Positions 34,755-45,840 of a DNA stretch of 64,000 nucleotides are shown here, piece by piece. Numbering within the stretch: position 1 is the first letter of the stretch; the number at the start of each line of letters is the position of its first letter. Under the pieces are notes generated by a model. That model was not told where the DNA came from, did not search any database, and was given only the letters and a program-made list of their open reading frames with translations. The position numbers and the translations under genes are program-made. Source of the DNA: Heloderma charlesbogerti (taxonomy: Eukaryota > Chordata > Lepidosauria > Squamata > Helodermatidae); assembly GCA_026122225.1 (NCBI GenBank), contig JANEZZ010003056.1, positions 434,001-498,000 on the forward strand, written 5' to 3'.

Positions 34755-35065
34755 TTAAAAAATATTGTGGGGGGGGGCACTGGGATCTGGCGGGGTCTGG
34801 CGCGGACCACACTGGGGTCGGGATGCGAGGGCCGCCTGTGGTTTGTGGGCTGCATGCAGCCATGCCTGTCCTAAGGTATTAGCGATGACACCTGCACATG
34901 TGACGAGCACACCTTCTACTTCTTTGTTCAAGGCATGTATAGAGACAATGAGCCACACTGGGCCCAGGAGAGAACCCTGCAGCATTCCACTTCTCATTCC
35001 TCTCCGAATAGATGAGGAGCCATTGATGAGCACCCTTTGGGTACAGTCCATCGACTGAGTTGAAA
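34755..35065 (-). pseudogene. Old CR1-type RT fragment, antisense
   Basis: The minus strand reads [20 protein letters not shown] and NKEVEGVLV, aligning with the CR1 block before FADD (which is destroyed). Much more diverged than the other CR1 copies. Confidence 0.5.
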
Positions 35066-35179
35066 GAAAAGCTCCGCTGTTGTTGATGGCATTTCATTGC
35101 ATGTCACTAGGCCTGAAGAAATGGCTCTGAATGGGGGTATTAGTCAAAATAAATAACTAAATAAATCTTTGTGGGAAAG

Positions 35180-35760
35180 GCCCATGCAACTCCTTGCGCA
35201 AATGAAATCATCAAGCAAAAATCATACAGGATCCCTCTGTGTCTTCAGTTGGATCATTATTTCTTTTCTTGTTTGCAGCTTTCAAGAAAATGTGCCCTTT
35301 TCGGATTTCTAGCCTTGTCGCTCTAGGGCAAAAGCAGTGATATACATGTTAGAAATATCCGTTGTGTGTTTCTCGCTTTCCTGGTCTCCTGTTCTGAGTG
35401 ATGGCCCTGACAGTCAAAAGCACTGTGTGAAACCACAAATTACCCCTGGCAGGGAAAAGTGAGTTGAGCTTAACTTTACAGTGGGATTAGATAAACAAGT
35501 TTGACGACAGTTGGCTTCTGGTTGTGCTTTTGCTTGTCAGAAAGTTGTTCAGAGTGCCTTAGTTCTAAGCATAAGCCCCTCAAAGACAGCAGGATTATTC
35601 TTTTACTAACACTGCTAATAATTTTCAGGGTGGTACCAGGTAGATCTTGATGAAGGATAAGCCAGCAAGGCTTTTGAGGATCTGTCTAGGTCATTGTCTT
35701 TTTTCAGGGTAAAAATAAATACATAAATGGGTGGCTGTTTTCCAGTTGCTGCAAATGATC
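35180..35760. other. Non-repetitive stretch, candidate conserved non-coding element
   Basis: No termini, no supported ORF, balanced composition; contains GCGCAAATGAAATCATCAAGC, TTGGATCATTATTTCTTTTC and GGGATTAGATAAACAAG. A weak splice-acceptor-like CTTGTTTGCAG occurs at 35269-35279 but no open exon follows convincingly. Confidence 0.3.
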
Positions 35761-35872
35761 TTTGCCCAAGGTAGCAGTCCTATCATGGCAGAAGTCCCCG
35801 GTGCTCAACTTCAGTAGTCAAATCTGTAATAAGCAGAATTCTGCATGTCCTGCTCATATGATGGGCTGTAGT

Positions 35873-36290
35873 CAGGGAAGCAGGGATTCTGTAAAACCTG
35901 TTCCGTCTGCATTTCGCAGATTGTGAGGTGCCTTTCGTTCCATCATCTACTCATTGATGGAATTGTTTTTTTCCCAATTACCCAAATTTGCACAAACTCA
36001 CGCTTGCGCAAATTTGCACTTTTGATAATGTACAAATCCCCCCCTCCCCCAATGCACAGTTTTGTGCTTTAGCCCATGGGGGAAATGCACATATCCAGCC
36101 AGTGTTTTTAAAAATTGTACATATATTTCTGTGACTAAGTTTGTGTAAAATTCCAGAAAGTTTAAAAAAAACCCTGTCCCCAGTCTACAGAATCTGTTTG
36201 ACTTGGGAAAAGCTGATGTAGAATCCAAGGGTCAGATTCATAGAAATCCAAACTCATTTGATTCCGTTGCAGATTTCTCCGACATACCTA
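35873..36290. mobile_element. Family II hAT-like MITE, reverse orientation
   Basis: CAGGGA...GTAAAACCTGTTCC at left and GCAGATTTCTCCGACATACCTA at right, with GCTGTAGT / GCTGCAGT (35865-35872, 36291-36298) as TSD (7 of 8). Confidence 0.75.
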
Positions 36291-36350
36291 GCTGCAGTTC
36301 AGTGGCAAAGCACATCCTGGGTTCAATTCCTGGTGTCTCTAGTTCAAGAA
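36291..36350 (+). repeat. tRNA-derived SINE remnant
   Basis: TGCAGTTCAGTGGCAAAGCAC followed directly by GGGTTCAATTCCTGGTGTCTC: A-box and B-box halves of the 15.1-kb SINE with the middle lost. Confidence 0.5.
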
Positions 36351-36771
36351 CATCATGTAGCAGGGGCTTTGGATCAAACTGCATGTTACGCTGGAGCTTC
36401 CAACTTAACTTTGTTGTTGTTATTTTTAAAGCAGCCAGGGGCCCCAATTAGGATCAGAGCTACAGCATGGGGATGTAAAACCCTTTCCCGTGGAGTCAGA
36501 GACACAGTCAGCAGCTGCACATTTCCCTCTCCACATCTAATAGCAGCTACAGAAGCCATTCCAGATTGTGGCCATGCTGTAGGGGGAAAGGGTGAGATGT
36601 CCTTCCCTCTGTGCCATGGTCCCAATCCAAATTGTTCCTGCACCGAAGCCATGGCTGCATTGACAAAAAGAAAATTATGTTGGATGATCCAAACATGGGA
36701 CTCTTATATAACCTGTAATGTGATGCTCACCGCCAGTCTGGGTAGTCCACAGGATGCTAGAGGAACCATTC

Positions 36772-36832
36772 ATAGAATCATGGAATAGTAGGGTTGGAAG
36801 GGACCTATAAGACCATCAAGTCCATCCCCCAT
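36772..36832 (-). repeat. CR1 LINE 3' tail, antisense
   Basis: CATAGAATCATGGAATAGTAGGGTTGGAAGGGACC. Confidence 0.8.
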
Positions 36833-37224
36833 TGGTCTGACTTAGTGTAAATTAGTTTCATACATTCCCAAAACAAGCTGGAGAGAGGGTGAAATAATTG
36901 GAACAGGCAGGGGAAGGTACAGCAGCAACGTCCTCTGTACCAGAGAATTAAACACTCCATGCAGGTTGTCTAGGTTGCAGTGTGGCAATCCTAAATGTAT
37001 TAATTTTAACCTTTTTTTAATGCATGTTTCCATGTTTATCTTCATTTTTCACTTATTCTTACTTGTCAGAGTCTTCCAAGGTGGATTGGACTGGGAGTTC
37101 AAAACCAGTTTTTAAAAATCCATATCTGATCAGATCTTGGTTGTATTTTCGCTTACAGTTTTCACTTACAAACACCTGTGGTTTGAAACCGTGCCAGTAA
37201 TGTAATATCTCCACCATTGGCTTG

Positions 37225-37560
37225 GAAGAAAAGCACACAAATAAATGGCTTAATCAGCACTGGGTTACTGTTGCCCTGTTCAGATTCCCCTGTTATAATC
37301 TCATCTCCTCCTTCCTTCACTTAATTAATTTCCACTTTGCTTGCATGGGGGCATTTCTTGAGTGTATCTTGTTTGGAAGAGATGAGCTGTCACACACTTC
37401 ATTAGCAAGGTGTAAATGATCAGAGGGACTCTTCTCCATCCACCTGCTTAATTGGGTTAATGAAGTAGCTCTGTGGGCCGTTGCTTCAAGCAGTATTCTC
37501 CAAGGCTCCCTATAGACTTCATCCTGTTTGGGAAATCTATGGACGAGTTTGCAGAAGGAT
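37225..37560. other. Non-repetitive stretch, candidate conserved non-coding element
   Basis: TTCACTTAATTAATTTCCACTTTGC, ACTTCATTAGCAAGGTGTAAATGATC and CTGCTTAATTGGGTTAATGAAG are clustered homeodomain-type cores in otherwise balanced sequence with no repeat features. Inference only. Confidence 0.3.
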
Positions 37561-37734
37561 GTGTCTGTTTTTCAAGTCCTGCAGTTGTGTAGGTTTCTCA
37601 GAAAGAAAGAAAATGGTGTGTGTGTGTATGTGTGTGAGGGGGTGATCTTGCGTGCAGAGGAAGAATCAGAATGCCTTCTGACATAGGAAGTCTTGCCTCA
37701 CTCACCTTTTAGAAATGGTTGAGGCGTTCACTGT

Positions 37735-37786
37735 ACATGCATGCGACAAGTGCACATGCATGCGACAAGCACACATGCATGCAACA
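37735..37786 (+). repeat. Triplicated ATGCATGC-containing unit
   Basis: Three near-identical 20-ish-base units (ACATGCATGCGACAAG twice, then ACATGCATGCAACAA). Each contains the palindrome GCATGC. Confidence 0.85.
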
Positions 37787-38111
37787 AAAACCCTGTAGAG
37801 ATGCTGTTTTTCAGAAGAAAAGCAGCCTTGGCTGGATGCAGTTTTGAGCAGAGCAATAGAACATGGTGGGGAATGCTTAACCCTTTCCCCACAGGTTGTT
37901 TTTCTGCTCAAAATTATTCTCCAAGCTGTGTTCTCCTTGCAGGGTTCTGTATGCGTTACTGACCCCTGCAAATACACATCTAGAACTCTATGGTGAGAAG
38001 AACAGTGTGATTTGGAGCTGGATCTGTCTCTTTATATGTTGTATTGTTTGATGTGGGTTGTTAGCTGCCCTGGGATCCTTGTGAGGAAGGGCAGGATATA
38101 AATGAAATAAG

Positions 38112-38335
38112 AGCAATGTGATATGGTCAGAGTGTTGGACTGAGACTCAGAGATCTGGGTTCCAGTCCCCACTCTGCCATGAAGCTCAGTGGGTGACTTT
38201 GGGCCAATCACTGACTCTCAGCCTAACCTACCTCACAGGGTTGTTGTGAAAATAAAAGGAAGAGAGGAAGGACCATGTAAGCTACCTTGGTTTCCTTGCA
38301 TGAGAAAAAAAAAGGTTGGATATAAATAGTGATAA
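38112..38335 (+). repeat. tRNA-derived SINE (Sauria-like)
   Basis: TGTTGGACTGAGACTC..., B-box-like GGGTTCCAGTCCCC, body GGGCCAATCACTGACTCTCAGCC and CCTCACAGGGTTGTTGTG, tail GGTTGGATATAAATAG. Same family as 21720-21980 in the opposite direction. Confidence 0.7.
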
Positions 38336-38434
38336 TAATGTGCATTTGGCTGAACATGCTTCAAATCCTCCCTGCAATCAGGAACCTTGTAGAATCAGGT
38401 TCCCCAATCATGTTCAGCTGCACATGCTTAGAGT

Positions 38435-38900
38435 TAGGGATGAATGAGAATTTTGTTCAGTTGGTTTGACCAGAACTTATAAAAAATCACAAATTACTTC
38501 ATATGTGGGACAGAATCCCACCCCCACGCCCCCGGATATTTTTTTATTTTTTTTTAAATGGAATGTGGGAGAAAGCAAAACTGACAGATTTGCCATCCAG
38601 GCAGAGGTATGGATTTATTTATTTATTTATTTATTACATTTCTATACCACCCAATAGCTGAAGCTCTCTGGGCGGTTCACAAAAATTAAAACCACAAGTA
38701 CAGCTTTGAGTGCTTAGTTCTTAAAAGTCTGGCTTTGAATTCCTTTGTATTCAAACATGTTTTTAGTGCTGAATTAGGGCAGCTGCTTCTTTTTTTCAGA
38801 CAGGATTTTCATCTTTAGCAACTACATGGGAGGTAGGTCCTCCCCATACAGGGAATGACTGTAGCTATTGAATTTGGCTGGTGCAGATGGGTGACAATTG
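38435..38900. mobile_element. Family III hAT-like MITE with an L2-like tail inserted
   Basis: Left end TAGGGATGAATGAGAATTTTG; internal GGAGAAAGCAAAACTGACAGATTTGCC and CTATTGAATTTGGCTGG match 25977-26461. An antisense L2-like tail ((ATTT)n, TTACATTTCTATACCACCC...GGGCGGTTCAC) interrupts it at about 38605-38705. Confidence 0.6.
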
Positions 38901-38966
38901 TAATAATAAATAAACACAAATAATATTTCTGGCCTATGTCAGTTTCAGATGTTTTTAATCAGAAGT

Positions 38967-39022
38967 CTAAGGATGTTGGAGAAATCCGCCATGGACTCCA
39001 GTGAGGCCGGATTCCAAAGAAT
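38967..39022. repeat. Family II or I left end
   Basis: TAAGGATGTTGGAGAAATCC is a hAT-like left terminus truncated by the CR1 that follows. Confidence 0.5.
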
Positions 39023-40465
39023 TTGGATTTTCTCTTTGAGAAATCATGGAGGACGGGGGAAGTGCCAGATGACTGGAGAAGAGCTAATATTGTCGCTACC
39101 TTCAAAAAGGGTAAAAAGGAGGAACTTGGGAACTACAGACCAGTCAGTCTGACATCAATCCATAGGAAAATTCTGGAGCAGAGTATAAAGCAATCCATCT
39201 GTACGTACCTTGAAAACAATGCAGTGATTACTCGAAGCCAACATGGATTTGTCAAGAACAAATCCTGCCAGATGAATCTGATCTCATTTTTTAATCAGGT
39301 AACCTCCCTTGTAGACTGTGGGAATGCTGTGGACATAATATACCTTGACTTTAGCAAAGCTTTCAACAAAGTGCTCCATGATATCCAGATGAGCAAACTA
39401 GCACAAAGTGGGCTAGATGAAACAATAATCAGGTGGATCCACAGTTGGCTACAGAATGGGACTCCAAGATTGCTTGTCAATGGGATCTTCTCAAACTGGG
39501 GAGGGGTAATGAGTGGGGTACTGCAGGGCTCAGTCCTGGGTCCAGTGCTCTTCAACATTTTTATTAATCACATGGAGGAGGAGATGCAGGGAATGCTGAT
39601 CATATTTGCAGATGACACAAAATTGGGCAGGATAGCTAATACTTTGGAAGACAGAAACAAAATTCAAAGAGATCTTGATAGACTGGAGCGCTGGACAGAA
39701 AACAACAGAATGAGATTTAATAGGGATAAATGCCAAGTTCTGCACCTAGGAAAAAGAAACCAAATGCACAGTTACAAGATGGGGGATACGTGGCTCAACA
39801 ACACTACAAGCGAGAAGGATCTTGGAATAGTTGTAGATCTCAAGCTGAATATGAGCCAACAATGTGGTGTGGCTGCAAAAAAAGGCAAATGCTATTTGGG
39901 GCTGCATTAGTTCCCTTTTACTCAGCACTAGTTAGGCCTCAACTGAAGTACTGTGTCCAGTTCTGGGCACCACACTTTAAGAAGGATGCAGACAAACTGG
40001 AGAGGGTTCAGAGGAGGGCAACGAAGTTGATCAGGGAACTGGAAACAAAGCCCTATGAAGAGAGACTGAAAGAACTGGGCATGTTTAGCCTTGAGAAGAG
40101 AAGACTGAGGGGAGATAGGATGGCGCTCTTCAAGTCCTTGAAAGGTTGTCCCAGAGAGGAAGGCCAGGATCTCTTCTCGATCATCCCAGAGTGCAGGACA
40201 CGGAATAATGGGCTCAAGTGACAGGAAGCCTGATTCTGGCTGAACATCAGGAAAAACCTCCTGACTGTGAGAGCAATACGACAATGGAACCAATGACCTA
40301 GGGAGGTAGTGGGCTCTCCCACGCTGGAGGCATTCAAGATGAAGCTGGACAGCCACTTGTCAGGGATGCTTTGACTTGGGTTCCTGCATTGAGCGGGGGG
40401 GGGGGGGACTCGATGGCCTTATAGGCCCCTTCCAACCCTACTGTTCTATGATTCTATGATTTTAA
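39023..40465 (+). pseudogene. CR1 LINE ORF2 (RT) and 3' end, best open copy
   Basis: A 295-codon frame (39023-39910) contains [66 protein letters not shown] and the catalytic FADDT (about 39607-39621), then [12 protein letters not shown] frameshift near 39900 moves the rest to 39910-40220 ([32 protein letters not shown]). The endonuclease is missing by 5' truncation. Ends CTATGATTCTATGATT. Confidence 0.9.
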
Positions 40466-41317
40466 TTTTGCACAATACCCCCAATGTAGTGTCACTCCAA
40501 GGCATTGTGGGAAATTAAAATGGCAGCTCCAAGCCAGCCAGCGGGGGGTGGGGGGGCAAGTAGGGCAGGTAGCAGCACACTTTGGAAGCCTCCCAGGAAC
40601 ATCTGGCTGGCCACCTTTGGAGACAGAATTATGAGACCAGATGAATTTTGGTTTAATCCTGCAACACAGTTCTTATGTTCTTACAACTTAAAATATGGCA
40701 GGGGTCCACTTCCCTTGATCACTTGGAACATTCCTTATTCTGTCCTCTCCTAACATCTTCAGTAGAGTTGCCACTATTTTGCCCAAAGCAAAATTTGAAG
40801 AAAATTGATCTTAAACTTAAGACTTAAACTTCTGAAACAAATCCACAGGGAAGCTAAAAGAATTTAGATAAGACCAGTGACATTTCCCAGAGGTTAGTTT
40901 CACAGATCTATAAGTTGCCACCAGTTTTTGCCTAAAGCAAAAAAAGTAAAAAAAAAAGTGAGGTGAACGTGGAGACTGCTGCTTGGGAGGAACGTCCAGA
41001 AAATTTTGAGGAAAGGGAAAGGCATTAGAGTGGGTTTGTTCATCTCTAACCCAAGCATTTGCTTTGTTTCCCCTAGAAGGGATTGCTGCAGCTGGAGACA
41101 AGGTGTTGGGTGATGTCTGTTGTGTACCCCAACATTTTCCTTGGACGGAGTCGTAGCTCAACAGTGAACTCATGAGTTAGTTGCATCATCATCATCATCG
41201 TAATATTTAGGATGAAGAAGATATTTTTCCTCTGGTCAGACTGGCTATACATTGTTTTCTCGGTTCTCTTGCTGGAACCATCTGAGACTATTTTCCTGTG
41301 AGGTTCTTTACTATGGT
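40466..41317. other. Unassigned sequence
   Basis: No gene or repeat termini recognised. Confidence 0.35.
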
Positions 41318-41824
41318 TAGGAATGTCAGAGAAAAATGCAGTGGAACCAAATGAATTCAGATTTTTTATTAATCTGACCCATGGATTCTGCAGCGGACCA
41401 GCATTTCCCCAGTCAGGCTGATTCTGCGGACTTGTGGACCATTTTTCTAACTTTCTGGAATTTTGCGCAAATGTAGTAATAGAAAAATATGCATTAAAAA
41501 AAAACATCTGGAAATGTGCATTTCCCCCATAGGCCAAAGCATGGAAATGTGTACTTTTGCAATGATTTGCACATTTTGGGGGGGGGGATTTGTTCATTTT
41601 ATGGGGATCAGTGCATTTTTGCAAGCACACCTTTGCATAAGGCGTTGGACTCAATGGCCTTGTAGGCGCCTTCCAACCCTACTATACTCTTCTATGAAGT
41701 GCAAATTTGTGCAAATTTGGTAACTCAAACAAAATTCGATTCTGGCAATGAGTGGACGACAGAATGAAAGGCGCCTGACAATCCATGAAATGTAGACAGA
41801 ACTTCAGCTATGGAGCAGTATGGA

Positions 41825-41879
<55 letters not shown>

Positions 41880-41910
41880 GAACAGATTTTACATAATCCA
41901 TACATCCCTA
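41318..41910. mobile_element. Family II hAT-like MITE with two insertions
   Basis: TAGGAATGTCAGAGAAAAATGC...CATACATCCCTA. A CR1 3' tail piece (about 41642-41695, GCGTTGGACTCAATGGCC...) and an L2-like tail with (AAT)n (41803-41879) interrupt it. Confidence 0.65.
41826..41879 (+). repeat. (AAT)n microsatellite
   Basis: Eighteen or so uninterrupted units grown from the inserted LINE tail. Confidence 0.95.
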
Positions 41911-42094
41911 ACCACTTTCTCACCATTTGTGAGGTGTTTGGCATAGGCTGATCTAGGAAAGGAGAGTGGTGCCTAGAAGGGAATTTCCTTGGACCAAGAG
42001 GTCAGATAATGGTGTCTCAGTCCCTTTATAGTTCTGCCACGTACAACTTCAATACCTGTCCCAATGCTTAAAATTTGACTTCGTCAACTAACGT

Positions 42095-42480
42095 ATTTTA
42101 TCTATTTATTTCTTTAATTTATATACTGGGCAAATGCCCCTGGGCTATTTGCAATCATAACTGCCACCCCCCACCCAATAAAATAACAACCAAACAATAC
42201 ATACAACAATGAAAATGTCAAAATATAAAAAAGATTAAACATATTAAAGTGCCAGCAGTAATGTTAACAAATTAAAGATTGAATGCCTGCTGGAAGAGGA
42301 AGGACTTAACCTGGTGTTTTAACATATATAGTGAAGATGCCAGGTGGATTCCCTGGGGAGGGAATTCTACAGGCAGAGGGGTCACTAAAGAGAAGGCCCT
42401 TTCCCTGGCAGCCACGCCTCACACTGTTGTGGGTGGTGGCACCCACAGAACACCCTCCAAAGATGCGCTTAGCAACCAGG
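42095..42480 (-). repeat. LINE 3'-end type repeat, antisense
   Basis: (TTTA)n-rich left end, TATATACTGGGC, A-rich middle, then GGGGAGGGAATTCTACAGGCAGAGG...AAGGCCCTTTCCCTGGC. Confidence 0.5.
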
Positions 42481-42485
42481 CAGGA

Positions 42486-43560
42486 ACATAGAATCATAGA
42501 ATAGTAGGGTTGGAAGGGGCTACAAGACCATCGAGTCCAACGCCCTGCTCAGTGCAGGAATCCAAGTCAGACAGAGCATCCCTGACAGATGGCTGTCCAG
42601 CCTCGTCTTGAATGCCTCCAGTGTGGGAGAGCCCACCACCTCCCTAGGTCATTGGTTCCATTCTTGTATTGCTCGAACAGTCAGGACGTTTCTCCTGATG
42701 TTCAGCCAGAATCCACTCCACTCGTTACCTCTCCCCTTCCTGGGAGTCCTTCCTGGGCGCAACATTCCTTAATTCTACTGTATGTCTTCTGCACCAGGTT
42801 TTGCTTGATGGATCTCAGAGTTCTAATAAAATCCAAAGCAGACTCCTTGAGCCTGAAGTCCGATTCTGTAGCACTCTTGGAGTCCGATTCTGTAGTCGTT
42901 CTGTGGATCCACAGTCTGATAACTGTGGATCCACCTGATCACTGTTTCATCTAGCCCACTTTGAGCTAGTTTGCTCATCAGGATATCATGGGGCATTTTG
43001 TTGAAAGCTTTGCTGAAGTTGAGTCATATGATGTCTACAGCATTCCCACAGTCCACAAGGGAGGTTACTTGATAAAAAAATGAGATCAGATTAGTCTGGC
43101 AGGACTTGTTCTTGACAAATCCACGTTGGCTTTGAGTAATCACTGCAGTGTTTTCAAGGTGCTTAGATGGATTGCTTTATACTCTGCTCCAGAATTTTCC
43201 TAGGGATTGATGTCAGACTGACTGGTCTGTAGTTCCCAGGTTCCTCCTTATTACCCTTTTTGAAGATAGGGACAACATTAGCCCTCCTCCAGTCATCTGG
43301 CACTTCACCCGTCCGCCATGATTTCTCAAAGAGAATAGACAGTGGTTCTGAGAGTTCTTCTGCCAGTTCCTTTTTTACTCTAGGGTGCAGTTCATCTGGC
43401 CCTGGAGATTTGAACTCATTCAAAGTAATTAGGTGTTCCTTGACCATTTGCCTATCAATCTCAAGCTGCGATCTTGCCCCTTCAGCCTGTACTTTGCCTT
43501 TGTCATCGGGTTCTCCCACATCTGGGAGAATGTGCTACTTCTGGTAGACTGGTCCTTTCA
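42486..43560 (-). pseudogene. CR1 LINE, antisense, interrupted
   Basis: 3' tail at the left (ACATAGAATCATAGAATAG), 3' UTR and last codons to 42722, then a foreign block (42723-42904), then minus-strand RT from 42905. Clean frame 43163-43519 on the minus strand has SPGPDELHPRVKKELAEEL, SILFEKSWRTGEVPDDWRRA and NYRPVSLTSIPRKILEQS. The FADD region is lost between the two parts. Confidence 0.8.
42723..42904. other. Foreign block inside CR1, LTR-like
   Basis: Contains TTCTAATAAAATCC (possible polyadenylation signal) and a tandem CCGATTCTGTAG motif (42858-42895). Could be part of a solo LTR; no TG...CA ends or TSD seen. Confidence 0.25.
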
Positions 43561-44061
43561 TGCCTCATCTAAAATTTTGGTCATGTCCAATAATTGGTCC
43601 CTTTGTAATATCACTTCCTTGTTCAACATTGTCCTGTGCTGTAACATAATCACGAAATGATTGCCACACCTCTAGACTTTTGATGGCCACATACTCATTA
43701 TTATGAAAAGAGCATGCAAGGAACAGGTGGGCAATTCAGTGTGTCCCAAGATCTTCTCGTCTTAGGAACGTGGGAACAATTGGGCTGGCTGTGGGTTGCT
43801 CAGCTTTTGTGTAAGGTGACTCTATCGCATTCTTTTCAGAGGGAGTTTGAATAAAGGGTTTTAATACCACACCCCAAACCTCAGCTACTCACTTTTCCTC
43901 TCTCTCTCTCTCTCTGTGCATGTGTGTGTATATATGTATATTTGAACAAGGAGTCGACTTTCTTATATTGTTAAGCACTTCACAAGGTTCTTGTGTGCTG
44001 TTTGCAGCTGGGTGCATATTTAGCAGTACCACATCTTGATATTTTTGATTTTTGTGAGAGG
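43561..44061. other. Unassigned sequence
   Basis: (CT)n at 43898-43915 and a (TG)/(TA) run after it; nothing else. Confidence 0.35.
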
Positions 44062-44647
44062 CAGGGATGGGTCAACTGGAGGTGGGGGTTTCGTTTCAGT
44101 TATGTTTTGATAAGAATTTACCAGAACTACACCCTGGCTTAATACTTCTCAATCTTTTCAGATGCTAATTCTTGTAGACTTGTCAGTGCTGACGTGGTTT
44201 TCTTTCCATGTCTAAGTTCTTTGTATATGCATTTTTTTTCAGATTTACCAAAATTCATAAAGTTTCCATTAAATAATCTGAATGTGGAAGAAACCCAAAC
44301 TGACAGATTTGTCCATCCAGGCCCAGAGCTTTGATTTCATTGCTCTTAAAAGCCCAGGTTTGAAATCCTAGTGTATTCAACCACGTTAGCGCTGAATTAT
44401 TTCTGACCAGCTCCTCATCTTTAACAGCTCTATGGCAAGCAGGTACATTATGGTCCTCTCCGTGCTGGGAATAGCTGTACCTATTGAATTCAGCCAATGC
44501 TGATGGGTGAGAATTTTGTTTCAGTTCACTTTTTGATAAGAATTTACCAAAAATTTTCAAAGTTCATATTCGGGAGAGAAAGAACTTGACATTTTTTAAA
44601 AAACCAAATGCAGGAGAAAGTGCAACTAACAGATTTGCCCATCTCTA
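44062..44647. mobile_element. Family III hAT-like MITE
   Basis: CAGGGATGGGTCAACTGG...TTGCCCATCTCTA. Internal TTTTGATAAGAATTTACCA near both ends, GACCAGCTCCTCATCTTTAACAGC and TAGCTGTACCTATTGAA in common with 25977-26461. TSD not resolved. Confidence 0.65.
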
Positions 44648-44750
44648 GATGGAAGTGGCTGGAAAAAAAGGTGCACAGTGATCATCTGAGAAGTGCTACC
44701 TTGACTCTGATCCATCAAGCTGCAGCCCTGGCACCTCTCTCACTGCCAGA

Positions 44751-45225
44751 TAGGGATCACCACTAAAAAAGGGAATGCAAATGGTGGCCGCCGTAGCCAC
44801 CGCCATTTGCGTTCCCTTTTTATTTGCCGTGATAGGCTACGTAAATATTTACGTAGCCTATCACGGCTAAAGCGGGAACGCAAATGGCGTAGGGGATGCC
44901 ATTTGCGTCCCTGCTTTAGCCGTGATAGGCTACGTAAATATTTACGTAGCCTATCATGGGCCGGCATAGGGACGCAAATGGCATCCCCTACACAGGACGC
45001 CATTTGCGTCCGCAACAGCCCAGCAGCGGCTGGAGGCCCCGCTGTGGGTTGGCCCGTCTGGCAGCTCCGCGGCCTGGCTGCGGAGCGGACCCAGCTGGGC
45101 AGGATTCCGGGGGGGAGGAACGGATCGCCTCCCCCCCATCGAGGATTCCAGGGGGAGGAACAGATCACCTCCCCCCACTTGCAGAACCCAGTGGAGCCAG
45201 GTAAGTGGGGTTTCGTACACCCCTA
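44751..45225. mobile_element. Family I hAT-like element, copy D
   Basis: TAGGGATCACC...TACACCCCTA. 44827-44866 is a 40-bp perfect palindrome (each arm CCGTGATAGGCTACGTAAAT type); another is at about 44920-44957. Between them sit GCAAATGGC / GCCATTTGC inverted blocks. AGGTAAGTGGGG lies near the right end (45200). The left unique end of the family is missing. Confidence 0.8.
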
Positions 45226-45840
45226 GCAAATAGGGGGATGGGACAATGCATTTGCTGAGATAACATTTACATCCAGCCTCAGAGACATCTTGGAAGTAAG
45301 GGTTATGTTCTAGTGTCTGGGGTGAGACTCCATTCCCCCCCTCAATATTATCCCAGGTTTACTTTGCCCCATAGATAGGGTCACCGGGTCCCTGAAGGTT
45401 CATGGGAAGTAGCCTTTGAGATAGGGCATTGGAGCCTGGCAGATTGGGGTGGCACCTGTTGGAGGAAGATGATGACATCTGTGGATCAGCAGTGAGGCTC
45501 ACTATGGCAGGTGCCTCCAGGGTGGAGCCTGATAAAAATGGGGGTGTGTGGAACTAATAGCTAATTCTGTCATAAAGTCAAACAGAAAGCAAGGGGGATC
45601 CATGATTTTTTTTAAAAAAAATCAATGCTTTTAAAAAATCAGATTTTTAAAATCTAAATGAGATTGTTTTAAAATTAAATCAGTTAAAAAAGTAAAATGT
45701 AAATACTATTTCCCCCTTAAATAATATCAGGCAGAGAAATCCTAACCCCCAGATCTGCTGGCTGGTGGGGAGAAGAACCGGCAGAGGTGTCCCTTCGTGG
45801 GTGAAGAGGCCATGTGCACCTTGCAGGCCCCGGTTACACC
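45226..45840. other. Unassigned sequence
   Basis: Poly(A)/poly(T)-rich in 45605-45715; no gene. Confidence 0.35.

Noticed and set aside
35269..35340. A splice acceptor and small exon
   Set aside because: The pyrimidine tract and CAG are weak and the following frame has no supported donor or protein similarity.
39023..39910. A 295-codon host protein-coding gene
   Set aside because: It is the CR1 reverse transcriptase with its FADD motif; 5'-truncated and frameshifted.
44760..45180. CpG island promoter
   Set aside because: CpG richness comes from the palindromic GC modules of the hAT copy; no gene follows.
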